Origin: Mycolicibacterium sp. CBMA 247
GTDB taxonomy: Bacteria; Actinomycetota; Actinomycetes; Mycobacteriales; Mycobacteriaceae
Length of the DNA stretch: 64,000 nt
Assembly (NCBI RefSeq): GCF_009729095.1
Contig: NZ_VTGX01000001.1
Span: 1,178,001 to 1,242,000, forward strand
Direction of reading: 5' to 3'
The first letter of the stretch is position 1. Every line of letters starts with the position of its first letter. The notes beneath the pieces are model-generated. The model saw only the letters and a list, made by a program, of their open reading frames with translations. It ran no database searches and was not told the origin of the DNA. This document shows, piece after piece, positions 17,834 to 26,325 of this stretch. The position numbers were made by a program, and so were the translations under genes.

Positions 17834-18531
17834 CCGGGCCACTGCGACTGGCCTGCATCGACGCCGATGCGCCACCACTGTTCGGCCTGGCGTCGGCACC
17901 CGGTGGTCGAGCCGGATACGAGCCGTCCGTCGGCGAACTCCTTGCGGCCGAACTGGATCGGGAACTCGAGTGGGTCATCATGCCGTGGGGCGACATGCTG
18001 CCCGCCGCTAGCGCCCATCAGGTGGACGGCGTCCTGTGCGGCCAGGGAATCATCCCTGCCCGCCTGGAGCAGGCCGATTTCACTCGGCCGTACGGGATCT
18101 TCCACGAAGGCATCCTGATGCGCCGCGGCGAGGCTGTTCCCGATTCCTCGGGTCTGGCCGGCAAGCGGATCGCCGCCATCCGCGCCTCGGCCAACTACAA
18201 CCTGGCCTCCTCGTTCACCGGTGCCGAGGTGGTCGAGTTCGAATCGGAGCACGTATACGAGGACATGCTGGCCGCCCTGCGCTCGGGCGAGGTCGACGCC
18301 GTCTGTGACGACGACGTCGTGTTCGTCCCCCTCGGTGACTCCGACCCGGACTTCGAGCTCGCGTTCGTCGTCAAGACCAACAACCCGTGGGGCATCGCCG
18401 TCGCCAAAGACCGCCCCGAAACCCTTGCGGCCCTTGATGGTGCACTGGCGCGGATCATCGCCGACGGACGGTTGAAGTCCACGTGGGCGCAATGGCTGCC
18501 CACGCTGGATTACCCCTTCGAGGTGAGCTGA
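17830..18531 (+). CDS. Periplasmic-binding-fold (SBP family 3-like) protein without signal peptide
   Basis: A protein of about 233 residues, starting at the GTG at 17830 that overlaps the glutamine synthetase stop. It has the two-lobe family-3 solute-binding pattern: an early LRLACIDADAPPLFG strand, the GDMLPAASAHQVDGVLCGQG hinge region, a LAGKRIAAIRASANYN crossover and a C-terminal PWGIAVAKDRPETLAALDGA lobe. No secretion signal, lipobox or ABC permease neighbour is present, so it should act in the cytosol as a ligand sensor, carrier or enzyme. It ends 1 bp before the amidotransferase start. The precise role is unknown. Confidence 0.75.
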   Translation: MTGPLRLACIDADAPPLFGLASAPGGRAGYEPSVGELLAAELDRELEWVIMPWGDMLPAASAHQVDGVLCGQGIIPARLEQADFTRPYGIFHEGILMRRGEAVPDSSGLAGKRIAAIRASANYNLASSFTGAEVVEFESEHVYEDMLAALRSGEVDAVCDDDVVFVPLGDSDPDFELAFVVKTNNPWGIAVAKDRPETLAALDGALARIIADGRLKSTWAQWLPTLDYPFEVS

Positions 18532-18532
18532 C

Positions 18533-19249
18533 ATGCGACCACTGATCGCCGTGCCGGGCCGACGTGCCGCCAGAGTGCCGATCCTGCGGTTCACCGCGAC
18601 GCTGGCCGCAGAGGCCATCTGCGAGGCGGTGTGGGCTGGCGGCGGTGAGCCGCTCGTGCTGCACGGTCCGGACGGCAATCCGGCCGCCGAGCTGGCCGAC
18701 CGGCTGGCCCGGTTCGATGGCATCTGCATGCCGGGAGGAGCCGACCTGGACCCGCGGCACTACGGCCAGCACCCCGCGGCGGAGACCGAAGATCCTGTCG
18801 CCCACCAGGATGCGTTCGACATGGCGGTCATTTCCTGCGCCATCGGACTCGGCATCCCGACCCTCGCGATCTGCCGCGGCATGCAGATCCTCAACGTGGT
18901 CCAGGGCGGCGATCTGGTCCAGCACCTGACACCGAGCAACGTCGCACACAACAACGCCGTGCACGACGTGGTGGTGGCCGAGGACAGCCGGCTGATTCAG
19001 GTCGTGGGTTCCACGCGGATCCCGGTGTCGTCGTATCACCACCAGGCGGTCGGTGTGATCGGTGCGGACCTACGGGTCGTCGGCACCGCCGACGACGGGT
19101 GCGTGGAAGCTCTCGAGCACGCCGCCGGGACGCTACTGGCCGTGCAGTGGCACCCGGAGGACCTCCACACATCCTCGGCCAGCGATGCGGCGCTTTTCGC
19201 CGACCTTGCCGAACGAGCAGCCAAGTCCAGGGCGGAGGCCCTCGTATGA
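18533..19249 (+). CDS. Gamma-glutamyl-GABA hydrolase-like class I amidotransferase (PuuD type), copy 1
   Basis: A 238-residue peptidase C26 protein. The nucleophile elbow is LAICRGMQILNVVQGGDLVQ (Cys in ICRG), with the GGADLDPRHYGQ oxyanion-region motif before it. The His/Glu dyad is present at AVQWHPEDLH. The family hydrolyses gamma-glutamyl bonds of intermediates such as gamma-glutamyl-GABA, returning glutamate. It overlaps the next gene by ATGA. Position after a PuuA-like ligase fits removal of the gamma-glutamyl group at the end of an amine degradation pathway. Confidence 0.88.
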   Translation: MRPLIAVPGRRAARVPILRFTATLAAEAICEAVWAGGGEPLVLHGPDGNPAAELADRLARFDGICMPGGADLDPRHYGQHPAAETEDPVAHQDAFDMAVISCAIGLGIPTLAICRGMQILNVVQGGDLVQHLTPSNVAHNNAVHDVVVAEDSRLIQVVGSTRIPVSSYHHQAVGVIGADLRVVGTADDGCVEALEHAAGTLLAVQWHPEDLHTSSASDAALFADLAERAAKSRAEALV

Positions 19250-20061
19250 ACAGCCCCGTCGTCCTGCGCACAGAAGTCGAACCATCCGACACGCGCATCC
19301 GGGAGCCGGGACGGCCGCACATCGCGGTGCTGCTGTCACTCAACTTCCCCGATCTCACCGCACCGGTCGCGGCACTGCACCGGCGCTTCACCCGCATCGC
19401 CCTGGCGGCACTCGCGGAACTCGACGCCAGCTTTGAGCTGGTGGACACCTCCGAACCCGGTTCCGTCGACGTGGTTGTCGATGCCGACGGTCTGCTGGTA
19501 CTCGGCGGCGGCGACATCGCGGCGGTCTGCTACGGCGGACCGGACGGGCCACTGCCGAACTCCTACGGTGTCGACGAGCAGGCCGACCGAGTCAGCCTGA
19601 GAATGATCCGGGCCTACATCGACGCCAACCGGCCGGTGCTGGGCATCTGCCGCGGTTCGCAGCTGATCAACGTCTGCTACGGCGGCACGATCATCGGTGA
19701 CATCACCGACTACCAGCTCCATCGCGGTCGGCCGGGCGAGCACCTCTTCATCGACGAGAAGGTCGAGGTGGCACCCGAGACCCGGCTGGCCGCGATCCTC
19801 GGTGCAGGACCCATCGTCGTCCGGTCGGGCCACCACCAGGCCGTCGATGACGTGGCGGATGAGCTCGTCGTCGCTGCCCGCGCGCTCGACGGCGTCGTCG
19901 AAGGCGTGGAACATCCGACGGACTGGGTCCTGGGTGTGCAATTCCACCCGGAGGATGACGACGGGCCCCTGGCCCCGCTGTACAAGCTGTTCGCCGGCTT
20001 TCTTGCGGCCAGCGTTGCGCCTTCAGCACCAACCAACCAGCCTGGCCTGGGAGCCCAATGA
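19246..20061 (+). CDS. Gamma-glutamyl-GABA hydrolase-like class I amidotransferase, copy 2
   Basis: About 271 residues from the ATG at 19246, which overlaps the previous stop. It has the same fold as its neighbour: a GLLVLGGGDIAAVCYGG loop, the nucleophile motif VLGICRGSQLINVCYGG with its Cys, a SGHHQAVDDVADEL segment, and His/Glu in GVQFHPEDDDG. It is diverged enough from copy 1 (different N-terminus, extra about 30 residues) to suggest a distinct substrate or a heteromeric partner rather than a recent duplicate. The stop overlaps the reductase ATG. Two consecutive C26 enzymes in one operon are unusual. Confidence 0.86.
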   Translation: MNSPVVLRTEVEPSDTRIREPGRPHIAVLLSLNFPDLTAPVAALHRRFTRIALAALAELDASFELVDTSEPGSVDVVVDADGLLVLGGGDIAAVCYGGPDGPLPNSYGVDEQADRVSLRMIRAYIDANRPVLGICRGSQLINVCYGGTIIGDITDYQLHRGRPGEHLFIDEKVEVAPETRLAAILGAGPIVVRSGHHQAVDDVADELVVAARALDGVVEGVEHPTDWVLGVQFHPEDDDGPLAPLYKLFAGFLAASVAPSAPTNQPGLGAQ

Positions 20062-21017
20062 TGGAAAACAGCATCGTCGTCCGCATCGCCGAGATCCAGG
20101 TGGAGACACCGGAGATCCGGGGTCTGCGCCTGGAGCAGCTCGACGGCTCCCCTTTCAGCGAGTGGCACTCAGGGGCACATATCGACGTGACCGGCCCGAC
20201 CGGAGTACTTCGCCAGTACTCACTGGCCGGTTCGCCCCGAGACGATTCGTCGATGTGGGTGGCGGTGAAAAGGGAACGACCCGGTGGCGGCTCAGCTGCC
20301 ATCCACGAACTCAGGGTCGGCGACCACCTCAAGATCAGCAAGCCGCGCAACCTGCTCGGCATCGCCCCCGATGCTGCCAAGCACATTCTGATCGCCGGCG
20401 GTATCGGCCTCACCCCGCTGATGAGCATGGCGTTCGAGCTCTACAGCTGGGGCGTCGACTTCGAGCTGCACTACTTCGCGCGTTCGCGCGAGGAGATGGC
20501 CTTCGACGACTTCCTCACCGAACGAGTCGAATACCGGGACTTCGTCACGCTGCACATCGGCGTTCCGCGCGCCGAACAGCCCGCGCTGTTTGAGCGGATG
20601 GCATCCGCCATTTCTGCCGACACACACGTATACACCTGCGGCCCTGAAGGATTCATGAATCAAGTGGTCTCCGCGTTCACGCCCGCCATCGGCGCGGACC
20701 GCATCCACCTCGAGGCGTTCACGCCGAAGGAAGTCGACACATCGGGCGACAAGGCGTTCACCGTCGAACTGGACAGCGGTGAGGTGTTCGAGATCCCGGC
20801 CGACAGGTCGATTCTCGACGTGCTGGAGGAAGCCGGTTGTGATGTCTTCAGATCGTGCGGGGAGGGCATCTGCGGTTCCTGCGTCTCCGGTGTCGTCGCG
20901 GGGATCCCGGATCACCGCGACAACTGCCTGTCGGCATCGGTGAAGGCCAACAACGAGGAGATGGCTCTCTGCGTATCCCGCGCTCTCAGCGACAAACTCG
21001 TCATCGAACTGTACTGA
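20058..21017 (+). CDS. PDR/VanB-family oxidoreductase (FMN, NAD(P)H and C-terminal 2Fe-2S ferredoxin domain)
   Basis: A 319-residue phthalate-dioxygenase-reductase type protein. In order it shows the flavin-binding LRQYSLAGSPRD (about residue 55), the nucleotide-binding AGGIGLTPLMSM (about 115) and VYTCGPEGFM. The plant-type ferredoxin domain contains FRSCGEGICGSCVSG plus a distal Cys (C-x4-C-x2-C, then C). It passes electrons from NAD(P)H through FMN and 2Fe-2S to an oxygenase. The only oxygenase in this operon is the P450, so the pair resembles a split version of the fused P450-PDR (CYP116B-like) systems. Its start overlaps the preceding stop. Confidence 0.93.
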   Translation: MMENSIVVRIAEIQVETPEIRGLRLEQLDGSPFSEWHSGAHIDVTGPTGVLRQYSLAGSPRDDSSMWVAVKRERPGGGSAAIHELRVGDHLKISKPRNLLGIAPDAAKHILIAGGIGLTPLMSMAFELYSWGVDFELHYFARSREEMAFDDFLTERVEYRDFVTLHIGVPRAEQPALFERMASAISADTHVYTCGPEGFMNQVVSAFTPAIGADRIHLEAFTPKEVDTSGDKAFTVELDSGEVFEIPADRSILDVLEEAGCDVFRSCGEGICGSCVSGVVAGIPDHRDNCLSASVKANNEEMALCVSRALSDKLVIELY

Positions 21018-21074
21018 CCTCGCGCTGAGCCTGTGCGCTGAGCCGTTGACCACCAAAAGATCTGGAGAACATCA

Positions 21075-22421
21075 ATGAGCCTGTACATCGTGACCGATCC
21101 GGCCACCGGCGAGGTTGTCAGCACGTACCCGACCGCCACCGACGCCGAGATCGACGACGCACTGTCGGTCGCGGTGACGGCCGGCAGGACGTGGGCAAGG
21201 TCGACGACCGTCGCCGAACGCGCGGCCCTGATTCGTCGCGTCGGTGAGCTCCATACCGAGCGCGCGGCCGAACTCGGCTCGATCATCGTGCATGAGATGG
21301 GCAAGCCGCTGGAGGATGCGATCGGCGAAGTCAAGTTCAGCGCAGCGATCTATGAGTACTACGCCGACAATGCCGAGGCGATACTGCGCGACCAGCCGAT
21401 CGAACTGCTCGACGGCACTGGCGACGCGCTGATCACGAGCAGCCCCTACGGCGTCCTGCTGGGGATCATGCCGTGGAACTTCCCGGCCTACCAGGTTGCC
21501 AGGTTCGCCGGACCCAATCTGTGTGTCGGCAATACGATCCTGCTCAAGCACGCCCCGCAATGCCCGGAGTCGGCCGCGGCGATCCAGCAGATCTTCGACG
21601 ACGCGGGCTTCCCGGCCGGGGCCTACGTCAACATCTACGCCAGCAACGAACAGGTGGCCAGGCTCATCGAGGACCCGCAGGTCGCTGGGGTCTCGCTGAC
21701 CGGTTCCGAGCGCGCCGGCGCGGCCGTCGCCGAAATCGCCGGACGCAACCTGAAGAAGGTCGTCCTCGAACTGGGTGGCTCCGACCCGTTCATCCTGCTG
21801 TCCACCGATGATCTCGACGACACCGTCGCCAAGGCGGTGGCGGCCCGCCTGGACAACACCGGGCAGGCATGTAATGCGGCAAAGCGGTTCATCGTCGCCG
21901 ACGAACTCTACGATCCGTTCCTGGAGAAGTTCACCGCCGCGGTGCTCGCCGCCGCCGAGGGCATCACCCCGCTGTCATCGGCCCTGGCCGCCGAGCGGTT
22001 GCAGGCGCAGGTCGACAGCGCCGTCGAACAGGGCGCGACGCTGACCAGCGCCGGGGAGCGCAACGGCGCGTTCTTCCCGACCGGTGTGTTGACCAACGTC
22101 AAACCCGACAACGACGTCTACTACCAGGAACTGTTCGGGCCGATCGCGATGGTCTTCAAGGCCGGATCGGAGGACGAAGCGCTGGCGCTGGCCAACGACA
22201 CTCCGTTCGGGCTGGGCTCCTACGTCTTCACCACCGACGCGGAGCAGGCAAAGCGCGTCGCCGCAAAGATTGACGCCGGCATGGTGTTCATCAACGGAGT
22301 CCAGGCCGATGGCGTGGAACTGCCCTTCGGCGGCATCAAGCGTTCCGGCTTCGGCCGCGAACTCGGCACGCTCGGCATCGGCGAATTCGTCAACAAGAAG
22401 CTGATCCGCACCGTCAGATGA
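21075..22421 (+). CDS. Succinate-semialdehyde-type aldehyde dehydrogenase
   Basis: A 448-residue aldehyde dehydrogenase of the short SSADH (Sad/YneI-like) kind. Motifs are the substrate channel LGIMPWNFPAYQVARFAGP, the general base in VVLELGGSDPFILL, the catalytic Cys in NTGQACNAAKRFIVAD and the late ELPFGGIKRSGFGRELG. It would oxidise the aldehyde released during amine breakdown, for example succinate semialdehyde or gamma-glutamyl-aminobutyraldehyde, to an acid. It is the last gene of the rightward operon, 57 bp after the reductase, with a CTGGAGAA ribosome-binding site. It is not a close copy of the ALDH at 4495-5967. Confidence 0.92.
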   Translation: MSLYIVTDPATGEVVSTYPTATDAEIDDALSVAVTAGRTWARSTTVAERAALIRRVGELHTERAAELGSIIVHEMGKPLEDAIGEVKFSAAIYEYYADNAEAILRDQPIELLDGTGDALITSSPYGVLLGIMPWNFPAYQVARFAGPNLCVGNTILLKHAPQCPESAAAIQQIFDDAGFPAGAYVNIYASNEQVARLIEDPQVAGVSLTGSERAGAAVAEIAGRNLKKVVLELGGSDPFILLSTDDLDDTVAKAVAARLDNTGQACNAAKRFIVADELYDPFLEKFTAAVLAAAEGITPLSSALAAERLQAQVDSAVEQGATLTSAGERNGAFFPTGVLTNVKPDNDVYYQELFGPIAMVFKAGSEDEALALANDTPFGLGSYVFTTDAEQAKRVAAKIDAGMVFINGVQADGVELPFGGIKRSGFGRELGTLGIGEFVNKKLIRTVR

Positions 22422-22600
22422 CGCGGATACCGGATGCCGGCTGCAGCGGATCCAGACTCACGCATGAGGTGCGCTTCGTACCTCCTTCAAGGCGAAACTC
22501 CCAAGAGGGGCGATGATCCGTTGCACTTCGCGCAAAGGGCGACGTGCCAAACCTGAGCAAGTGGCAGCGCACGCCAGATAGTGCTGCCGGCGATGATTAC
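22422..22600. other. Convergent intergenic spacer
   Basis: A 179-bp gap between two converging operons. I see a small inverted repeat, GAGGT at 22466-22470 and ACCTC at 22480-22484, with no T-tract on either side. It is at best a weak or factor-dependent transcription end. No convincing gene is present. Confidence 0.4.
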
Positions 22601-24013
22601 TTATCCACGTGTTTGCCATGGGCGAGTCAGATTGTCTGCAGTAAGGATTCTTTCGAGCTCCGATGCTGTGAGCAGCCCGCGATCCAGCACAAGAGAAGCG
22701 ATATCGGAGTCCGAGTGCAACGCATCGGCGGCAAGCCGGGTCGCTGCCTCGTAGCCGATATAGGGGTTGAGTGCCGTCACCAGGCCGATGGAGCGGTCGA
22801 CCGTTGCCCGCATGCGGGCGACGTTGGCGGTGATGCCGACGACGCACCGGGTCCGCAGAGTGTCGCATGCGGCAGTCAGGTGGGTCAGGGACTCGAACAG
22901 GCTGTGGGCGATGATCGGTTCGAATGCGTTGAGCTGCAACTGTCCGCCCTCGGCGGCCATGCTGATGGTGATGTCGTTGCCGATCACCTCGAATGCGACC
23001 TGATTGACCATCTCCGGGATCACCGGATTGACCTTTCCCGGCATGATGCTCGAACCCGCCTGCACGGGGGGCAGATTGATCTCGCCCAGGCCGGCGCGCG
23101 GGCCTGATGACAGCAGCCGCAGGTCGTTGCATATCTTCGACAGCTTGACCGCGGTGCGTTTGAGCACCCCGGACAGCTGGACGAAGGAACCGACGTCCTG
23201 AGTCGCTTCGACGAGATTTGATGCCGTCACCAACGGTAGTTCTGTTATGGCACAGAGCTGTTCGCACACGGCTTCGGCGTAGCCGCGGTGCGCATTGAGA
23301 CCGGTGCCGATGGCGGTGCCACCCAGGTTGATCTCCGAGATCAGCGCAACGGCTTCAGCCAGACGATCGCCGTCCTCGCCGACCATGACGGCATAGCTGC
23401 CGAATTCCTGGCCCAGGGTCATCGGCACTGCATCCTGCAGCTGGGTACGCCCCATCTTGAGGTGTCCGCCGAACTCGACGGCTTTGTCGGCGAACGCCGA
23501 CACCAGCTCGGCCATCGCGAGCCGAAGTCGGTGCACGGCGAACTGGAGTGCGACCTTGAGCGCCGTTGGATACACGTCGTTGGTGCTCTGACCGAGGTTG
23601 ACGTGCTCCAGCGGGTGCAGGTGCGCGTAGTCGCCACGCCGGTGGCCCAGCAGCTCCAGTCCACGGTTGGCGATGACCTCGTTGGCGTTCATGTTCGTCG
23701 ACGTGCCCGCGCCACCCTGGATCACGTCGACAGCGAACTGGTCGTGCAGATTGCCGGATTTGATCTCCCGGCAGGCCGCGACGATCGCCTCCATACGCTC
23801 GGTGCTGAGCAGCCCGAGGCGGTGATTGGCCTGCGCGGCAGCAAGCTTCACGCATGCCAGTGCGACAATCAGCTCCGGGTACCGCGAGATCGGGGTGCCC
23901 GTAATGGGAAAATTCTCCAGTGCACGCGCCGTGTGCACACCGTAGTAGACCGCATCGGGCACGTCGTAGTCGCCGAGCAAATCGTGTTCGACGCGCAATT
24001 CGGTGAGAGTCAT
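22601..24013 (-). CDS. aspA: Aspartate ammonia-lyase
   Basis: A 470-residue member of the fumarase/aspartase superfamily. The signature AGSSIMPGKVNPVIPEMVNQ contains the flexible-loop catalytic Ser. The other active-site segments are VIQGGAGTSTNMNANEV and LEHVNLGQSTNDVYPTA. Length and the INLGGTAIGTGLNAHRGY segment favour aspartase over fumarase. It converts L-aspartate to fumarate and ammonia. It is the distal gene of a leftward operon; its ATG overlaps the M20 peptidase stop codon. The context suggests that the upstream hydrolase releases aspartate, or a similar amino acid, from a conjugate. Confidence 0.92.
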   Translation of the reverse strand: MTLTELRVEHDLLGDYDVPDAVYYGVHTARALENFPITGTPISRYPELIVALACVKLAAAQANHRLGLLSTERMEAIVAACREIKSGNLHDQFAVDVIQGGAGTSTNMNANEVIANRGLELLGHRRGDYAHLHPLEHVNLGQSTNDVYPTALKVALQFAVHRLRLAMAELVSAFADKAVEFGGHLKMGRTQLQDAVPMTLGQEFGSYAVMVGEDGDRLAEAVALISEINLGGTAIGTGLNAHRGYAEAVCEQLCAITELPLVTASNLVEATQDVGSFVQLSGVLKRTAVKLSKICNDLRLLSSGPRAGLGEINLPPVQAGSSIMPGKVNPVIPEMVNQVAFEVIGNDITISMAAEGGQLQLNAFEPIIAHSLFESLTHLTAACDTLRTRCVVGITANVARMRATVDRSIGLVTALNPYIGYEAATRLAADALHSDSDIASLVLDRGLLTASELERILTADNLTRPWQTRG

Positions 24014-25185
24014 GCTGGCGCTCCGCTCATAGTCTCGAGAAGGTGGCGGCGCGTGTGGGGGTCGATGGCCGCATCGAGCAGAGTCAGTGCCAGTGCTCGC
24101 GCGCCCTCGATCGTCGCGCGGTCCGCGGCCGATGAGATCGCAGCGGCGGCGAACTCGGGCTGATGGTTGACCGCGGGCAGCGAATCGATGCCGATGTAGG
24201 GATGAATCGCCGCGATCCGCTGGGAGACATTGCCCATATCGGTGGAGGCGCGGTTCATAAGCGAGTCCGCGCCCGAGCTGAACCTGCGGCCGATCTGCTC
24301 GGCACGCCGCACATAGATGTCCAGCAGGCCCTCGTCGGTGCGAAATTCGGCATAGGGCTTACTCTCCGGAGTCACCGTCAGCTCACAACCCGTCGCCCAC
24401 GCGCCGGCCTCGAAGCAGCGATTGACGCGCTGCTCCAGGTCGGCCAGTTCGGCGAGCGACCCGGCGCGGACGTACCAGCGTCCCTCGGTGCGTTGCGGGA
24501 TCGCGTTGGGCGCCTGTCCCCCGTTGGTCATCACGCCGTGCACGCGCACGTCGTGCGGGAACTGCTGACGCAGCAGTCCGATGGCGACCTGGGCGATGGT
24601 GAACGCGTCGGCGGCGTTGACCCCGCGGTCGGGGTAGGCCGCAGCGTGTGCGGACTTGCCGTCATACTGAATATGGCTGTGCGACACGGCATACGGCTCG
24701 GCTCGTGCCACATCCACCGGACCCGGATGCACCATCGCCGCTGCGTGCACGCCGGTGAACGCTCCGCGGTCGAGCATCTCGATCTTCCCGCCACCGCCTT
24801 CTTCGGCGGGCGTACCGAACACCGACAACGTGATGCCGAGGTCATCGACATAGGGGGCGAGCGCCAGCGCTGCCCCGGTGGAGATCGCCGCGATGATGTT
24901 GTGCCCGCAGGCATGCCCCATACCGGGCAGGGCGTCGTACTCGGCGCACACCGCCAGGTGCAGTGGGCCACCGCCACGGCGTGCGACGAAGGCAGTCTCC
25001 AGACCGGTGAACTTCTCCTCGACGTCGAACCCTGCATCGGCGAGGTCGCCGGCCACCCTGGCAGCCGAACGTACCTCCTCCCAGGCGATCTCGGGATGCG
25101 CATGCAGGTCGTGCGACAGCGCCAGGATCTGATCGGCGACGCGATCACCGGCGGAACCGACAGCGTCTTCCATCGTGGTCGTCAT
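24010..25185 (-). CDS. M20-family metallo-amidohydrolase (PM20D2/AbgB/IAA-amino-acid hydrolase type)
   Basis: About 391 residues, taking the ATG at 25185 (MTTTMEDAVGSAG) because it overlaps the upstream stop and gives a normal M20D length. Metal-binding motifs are CAEYDALPGMGHACGHN, then FGTPAEEGGGGK with the catalytic Glu pair. A lid/dimerisation domain follows, and the C-terminal SLPAVNHQPEFAAAA carries the last metal-site His. M20D enzymes cleave amide bonds of N-acyl amino acids, p-aminobenzoyl-glutamate, auxin conjugates or beta-alanyl dipeptides. The adjacent aspartase makes an aspartyl conjugate or dipeptide an attractive but unproven substrate. Confidence 0.9.
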   Translation of the reverse strand: MTTTMEDAVGSAGDRVADQILALSHDLHAHPEIAWEEVRSAARVAGDLADAGFDVEEKFTGLETAFVARRGGGPLHLAVCAEYDALPGMGHACGHNIIAAISTGAALALAPYVDDLGITLSVFGTPAEEGGGGKIEMLDRGAFTGVHAAAMVHPGPVDVARAEPYAVSHSHIQYDGKSAHAAAYPDRGVNAADAFTIAQVAIGLLRQQFPHDVRVHGVMTNGGQAPNAIPQRTEGRWYVRAGSLAELADLEQRVNRCFEAGAWATGCELTVTPESKPYAEFRTDEGLLDIYVRRAEQIGRRFSSGADSLMNRASTDMGNVSQRIAAIHPYIGIDSLPAVNHQPEFAAAAISSAADRATIEGARALALTLLDAAIDPHTRRHLLETMSGAPA

Positions 25186-25850
25186 AGGTCCCCCGGCACC
25201 CCATAGGACGGTGCGGTGGTGGGATCGATTCCGCGCGTGCGGTAGTCGGCCTTCTGGGGCTCCCATACCTCCCACAGCCGGTGCAGCTCCCCGATCGGAT
25301 CGTCATGCCAGTCCACCCGCAGATCGGTGACCGGCCATGGTACGTCCTCGACCACCTGCAGTCCCGCGGAGTGCACGGGGCCCGCTTCACCACCGGCGGC
25401 GAGGGCAGCCATGAGTCCGTCGAGCAGTCGCTGCTCGGTGGCGTTCGCGTCGGAGGTCAGGTACCCCCGCAGCAGAGCATCGATGACGTGCTGGTCTGCG
25501 AGCATGTTGCCGGCGGCAGCCGCGTTCTCCGCGACGGCCTCGTGGCGGATGCCCAGGGCCTTCGCCCCGGTGTGGATCGCTCTGCCGCCCAAGCGATCCA
25601 CGATGATCAACTGACGGTAGTCGGCATGCGGCTCGCCGGCGACGGTCACCTCGAGCGCGGTGCGCGCGTCGGCTCCACCCGCCAGGGTGTCGAGTGCCAC
25701 CGCACCCAGATTCGGATTGGTCACGTTCTGGCTCGCCACAGCGCCCACGCCGGCGCGCAGGTGCACACAACGCGACGCGACGGCGGGGCTGGATGAGCAG
25801 ACGACCATCCCGAACGCCGCACCATCCCGAACGACGAGGGAAAGCGTCAC
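25182..25850 (-). CDS. DUF1028 family protein (Ntn-hydrolase-like)
   Basis: About 222 residues from the GTG at 25850, which overlaps the RidA stop. It has the DUF1028 core: an N-terminal TLSLVVRDGAAFGMVVCSSS (self-processing-like strand region), VGAVASQNVTNPNLGAVALD, and QLIIVDRLGGRAIHTGAKAL with GNMLADQHVIDALLRGYL. The C-terminal tail contains LRVDWHDDPIGELHRLWEVW, a putative peptidoglycan-binding-like extension seen in the family. The biochemical role is not established. The family is often encoded beside RidA and M20 amidohydrolases, exactly as here, suggesting amide or imine metabolism. Confidence 0.85.
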   Translation of the reverse strand: MTLSLVVRDGAAFGMVVCSSSPAVASRCVHLRAGVGAVASQNVTNPNLGAVALDTLAGGADARTALEVTVAGEPHADYRQLIIVDRLGGRAIHTGAKALGIRHEAVAENAAAAGNMLADQHVIDALLRGYLTSDANATEQRLLDGLMAALAAGGEAGPVHSAGLQVVEDVPWPVTDLRVDWHDDPIGELHRLWEVWEPQKADYRTRGIDPTTAPSYGVPGDL

Positions 25851-26290
25851 GATGGATCCTGGCTCAGCACTGCGGTGGCATCGATCTCCACCAGCCACTC
25901 GGGCCGGGCCAAGGCATCGACGACCAGCCCGGTCGACACCGGGTAGACGCCCTTGAGCCAGCGGCCCATGACGCGGTACACCACTTCGCGATACCGGATG
26001 TCGACGAGGTAGACCGTCACCTTGACGATTTCTGTGACGCTGCTGCCCGCCTCGTCGAGCAGCATCGCGATGTTCGCCATCGCCTTTTCGGTCTGGACCT
26101 CGACGTCGCCGATGCCCACCGACTCGCGGGTGTCGAGGTCCTGCCCGATCTGCCCGCGCAGGTAGACCACACCGCCGGCGACCACCGCTTGGCACAGGTC
26201 GTTGTCGAGATTCTGCTCCGGGTAAGTATCCTTGGTGTTGAACGGCCGGATCCTGGTGTGGGTTGCCCCGGCCGGCGTCGCGTCGCTCAT
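25847..26290 (-). CDS. RidA-family (YjgF/UK114) protein
   Basis: About 147 residues. The ATG at 26290 (MSDATPAGATHTR) follows AAAGGA and was chosen over an upstream ATG at 26332. It has the trimeric YjgF fold with VVAGGVVYLRGQIGQDLDT, a KVTVYLVDIRYREVVYRVM helix and a catalytic-type Arg near the C-terminal half. The canonical RidA tail is altered to RPEWLVEIDATAVLSQ. RidA proteins hydrolyse reactive enamines or imines made by PLP or flavin enzymes. Next to a flavin monooxygenase, it probably handles an imine product. It is coupled to DUF1028 by a GTGA overlap. Confidence 0.88.
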   Translation of the reverse strand: MSDATPAGATHTRIRPFNTKDTYPEQNLDNDLCQAVVAGGVVYLRGQIGQDLDTRESVGIGDVEVQTEKAMANIAMLLDEAGSSVTEIVKVTVYLVDIRYREVVYRVMGRWLKGVYPVSTGLVVDALARPEWLVEIDATAVLSQDPS

Positions 26291-26325
26291 CGGCGGCTGT
26301 CCTTTCTGAATTGTGTTGGTAGCCG

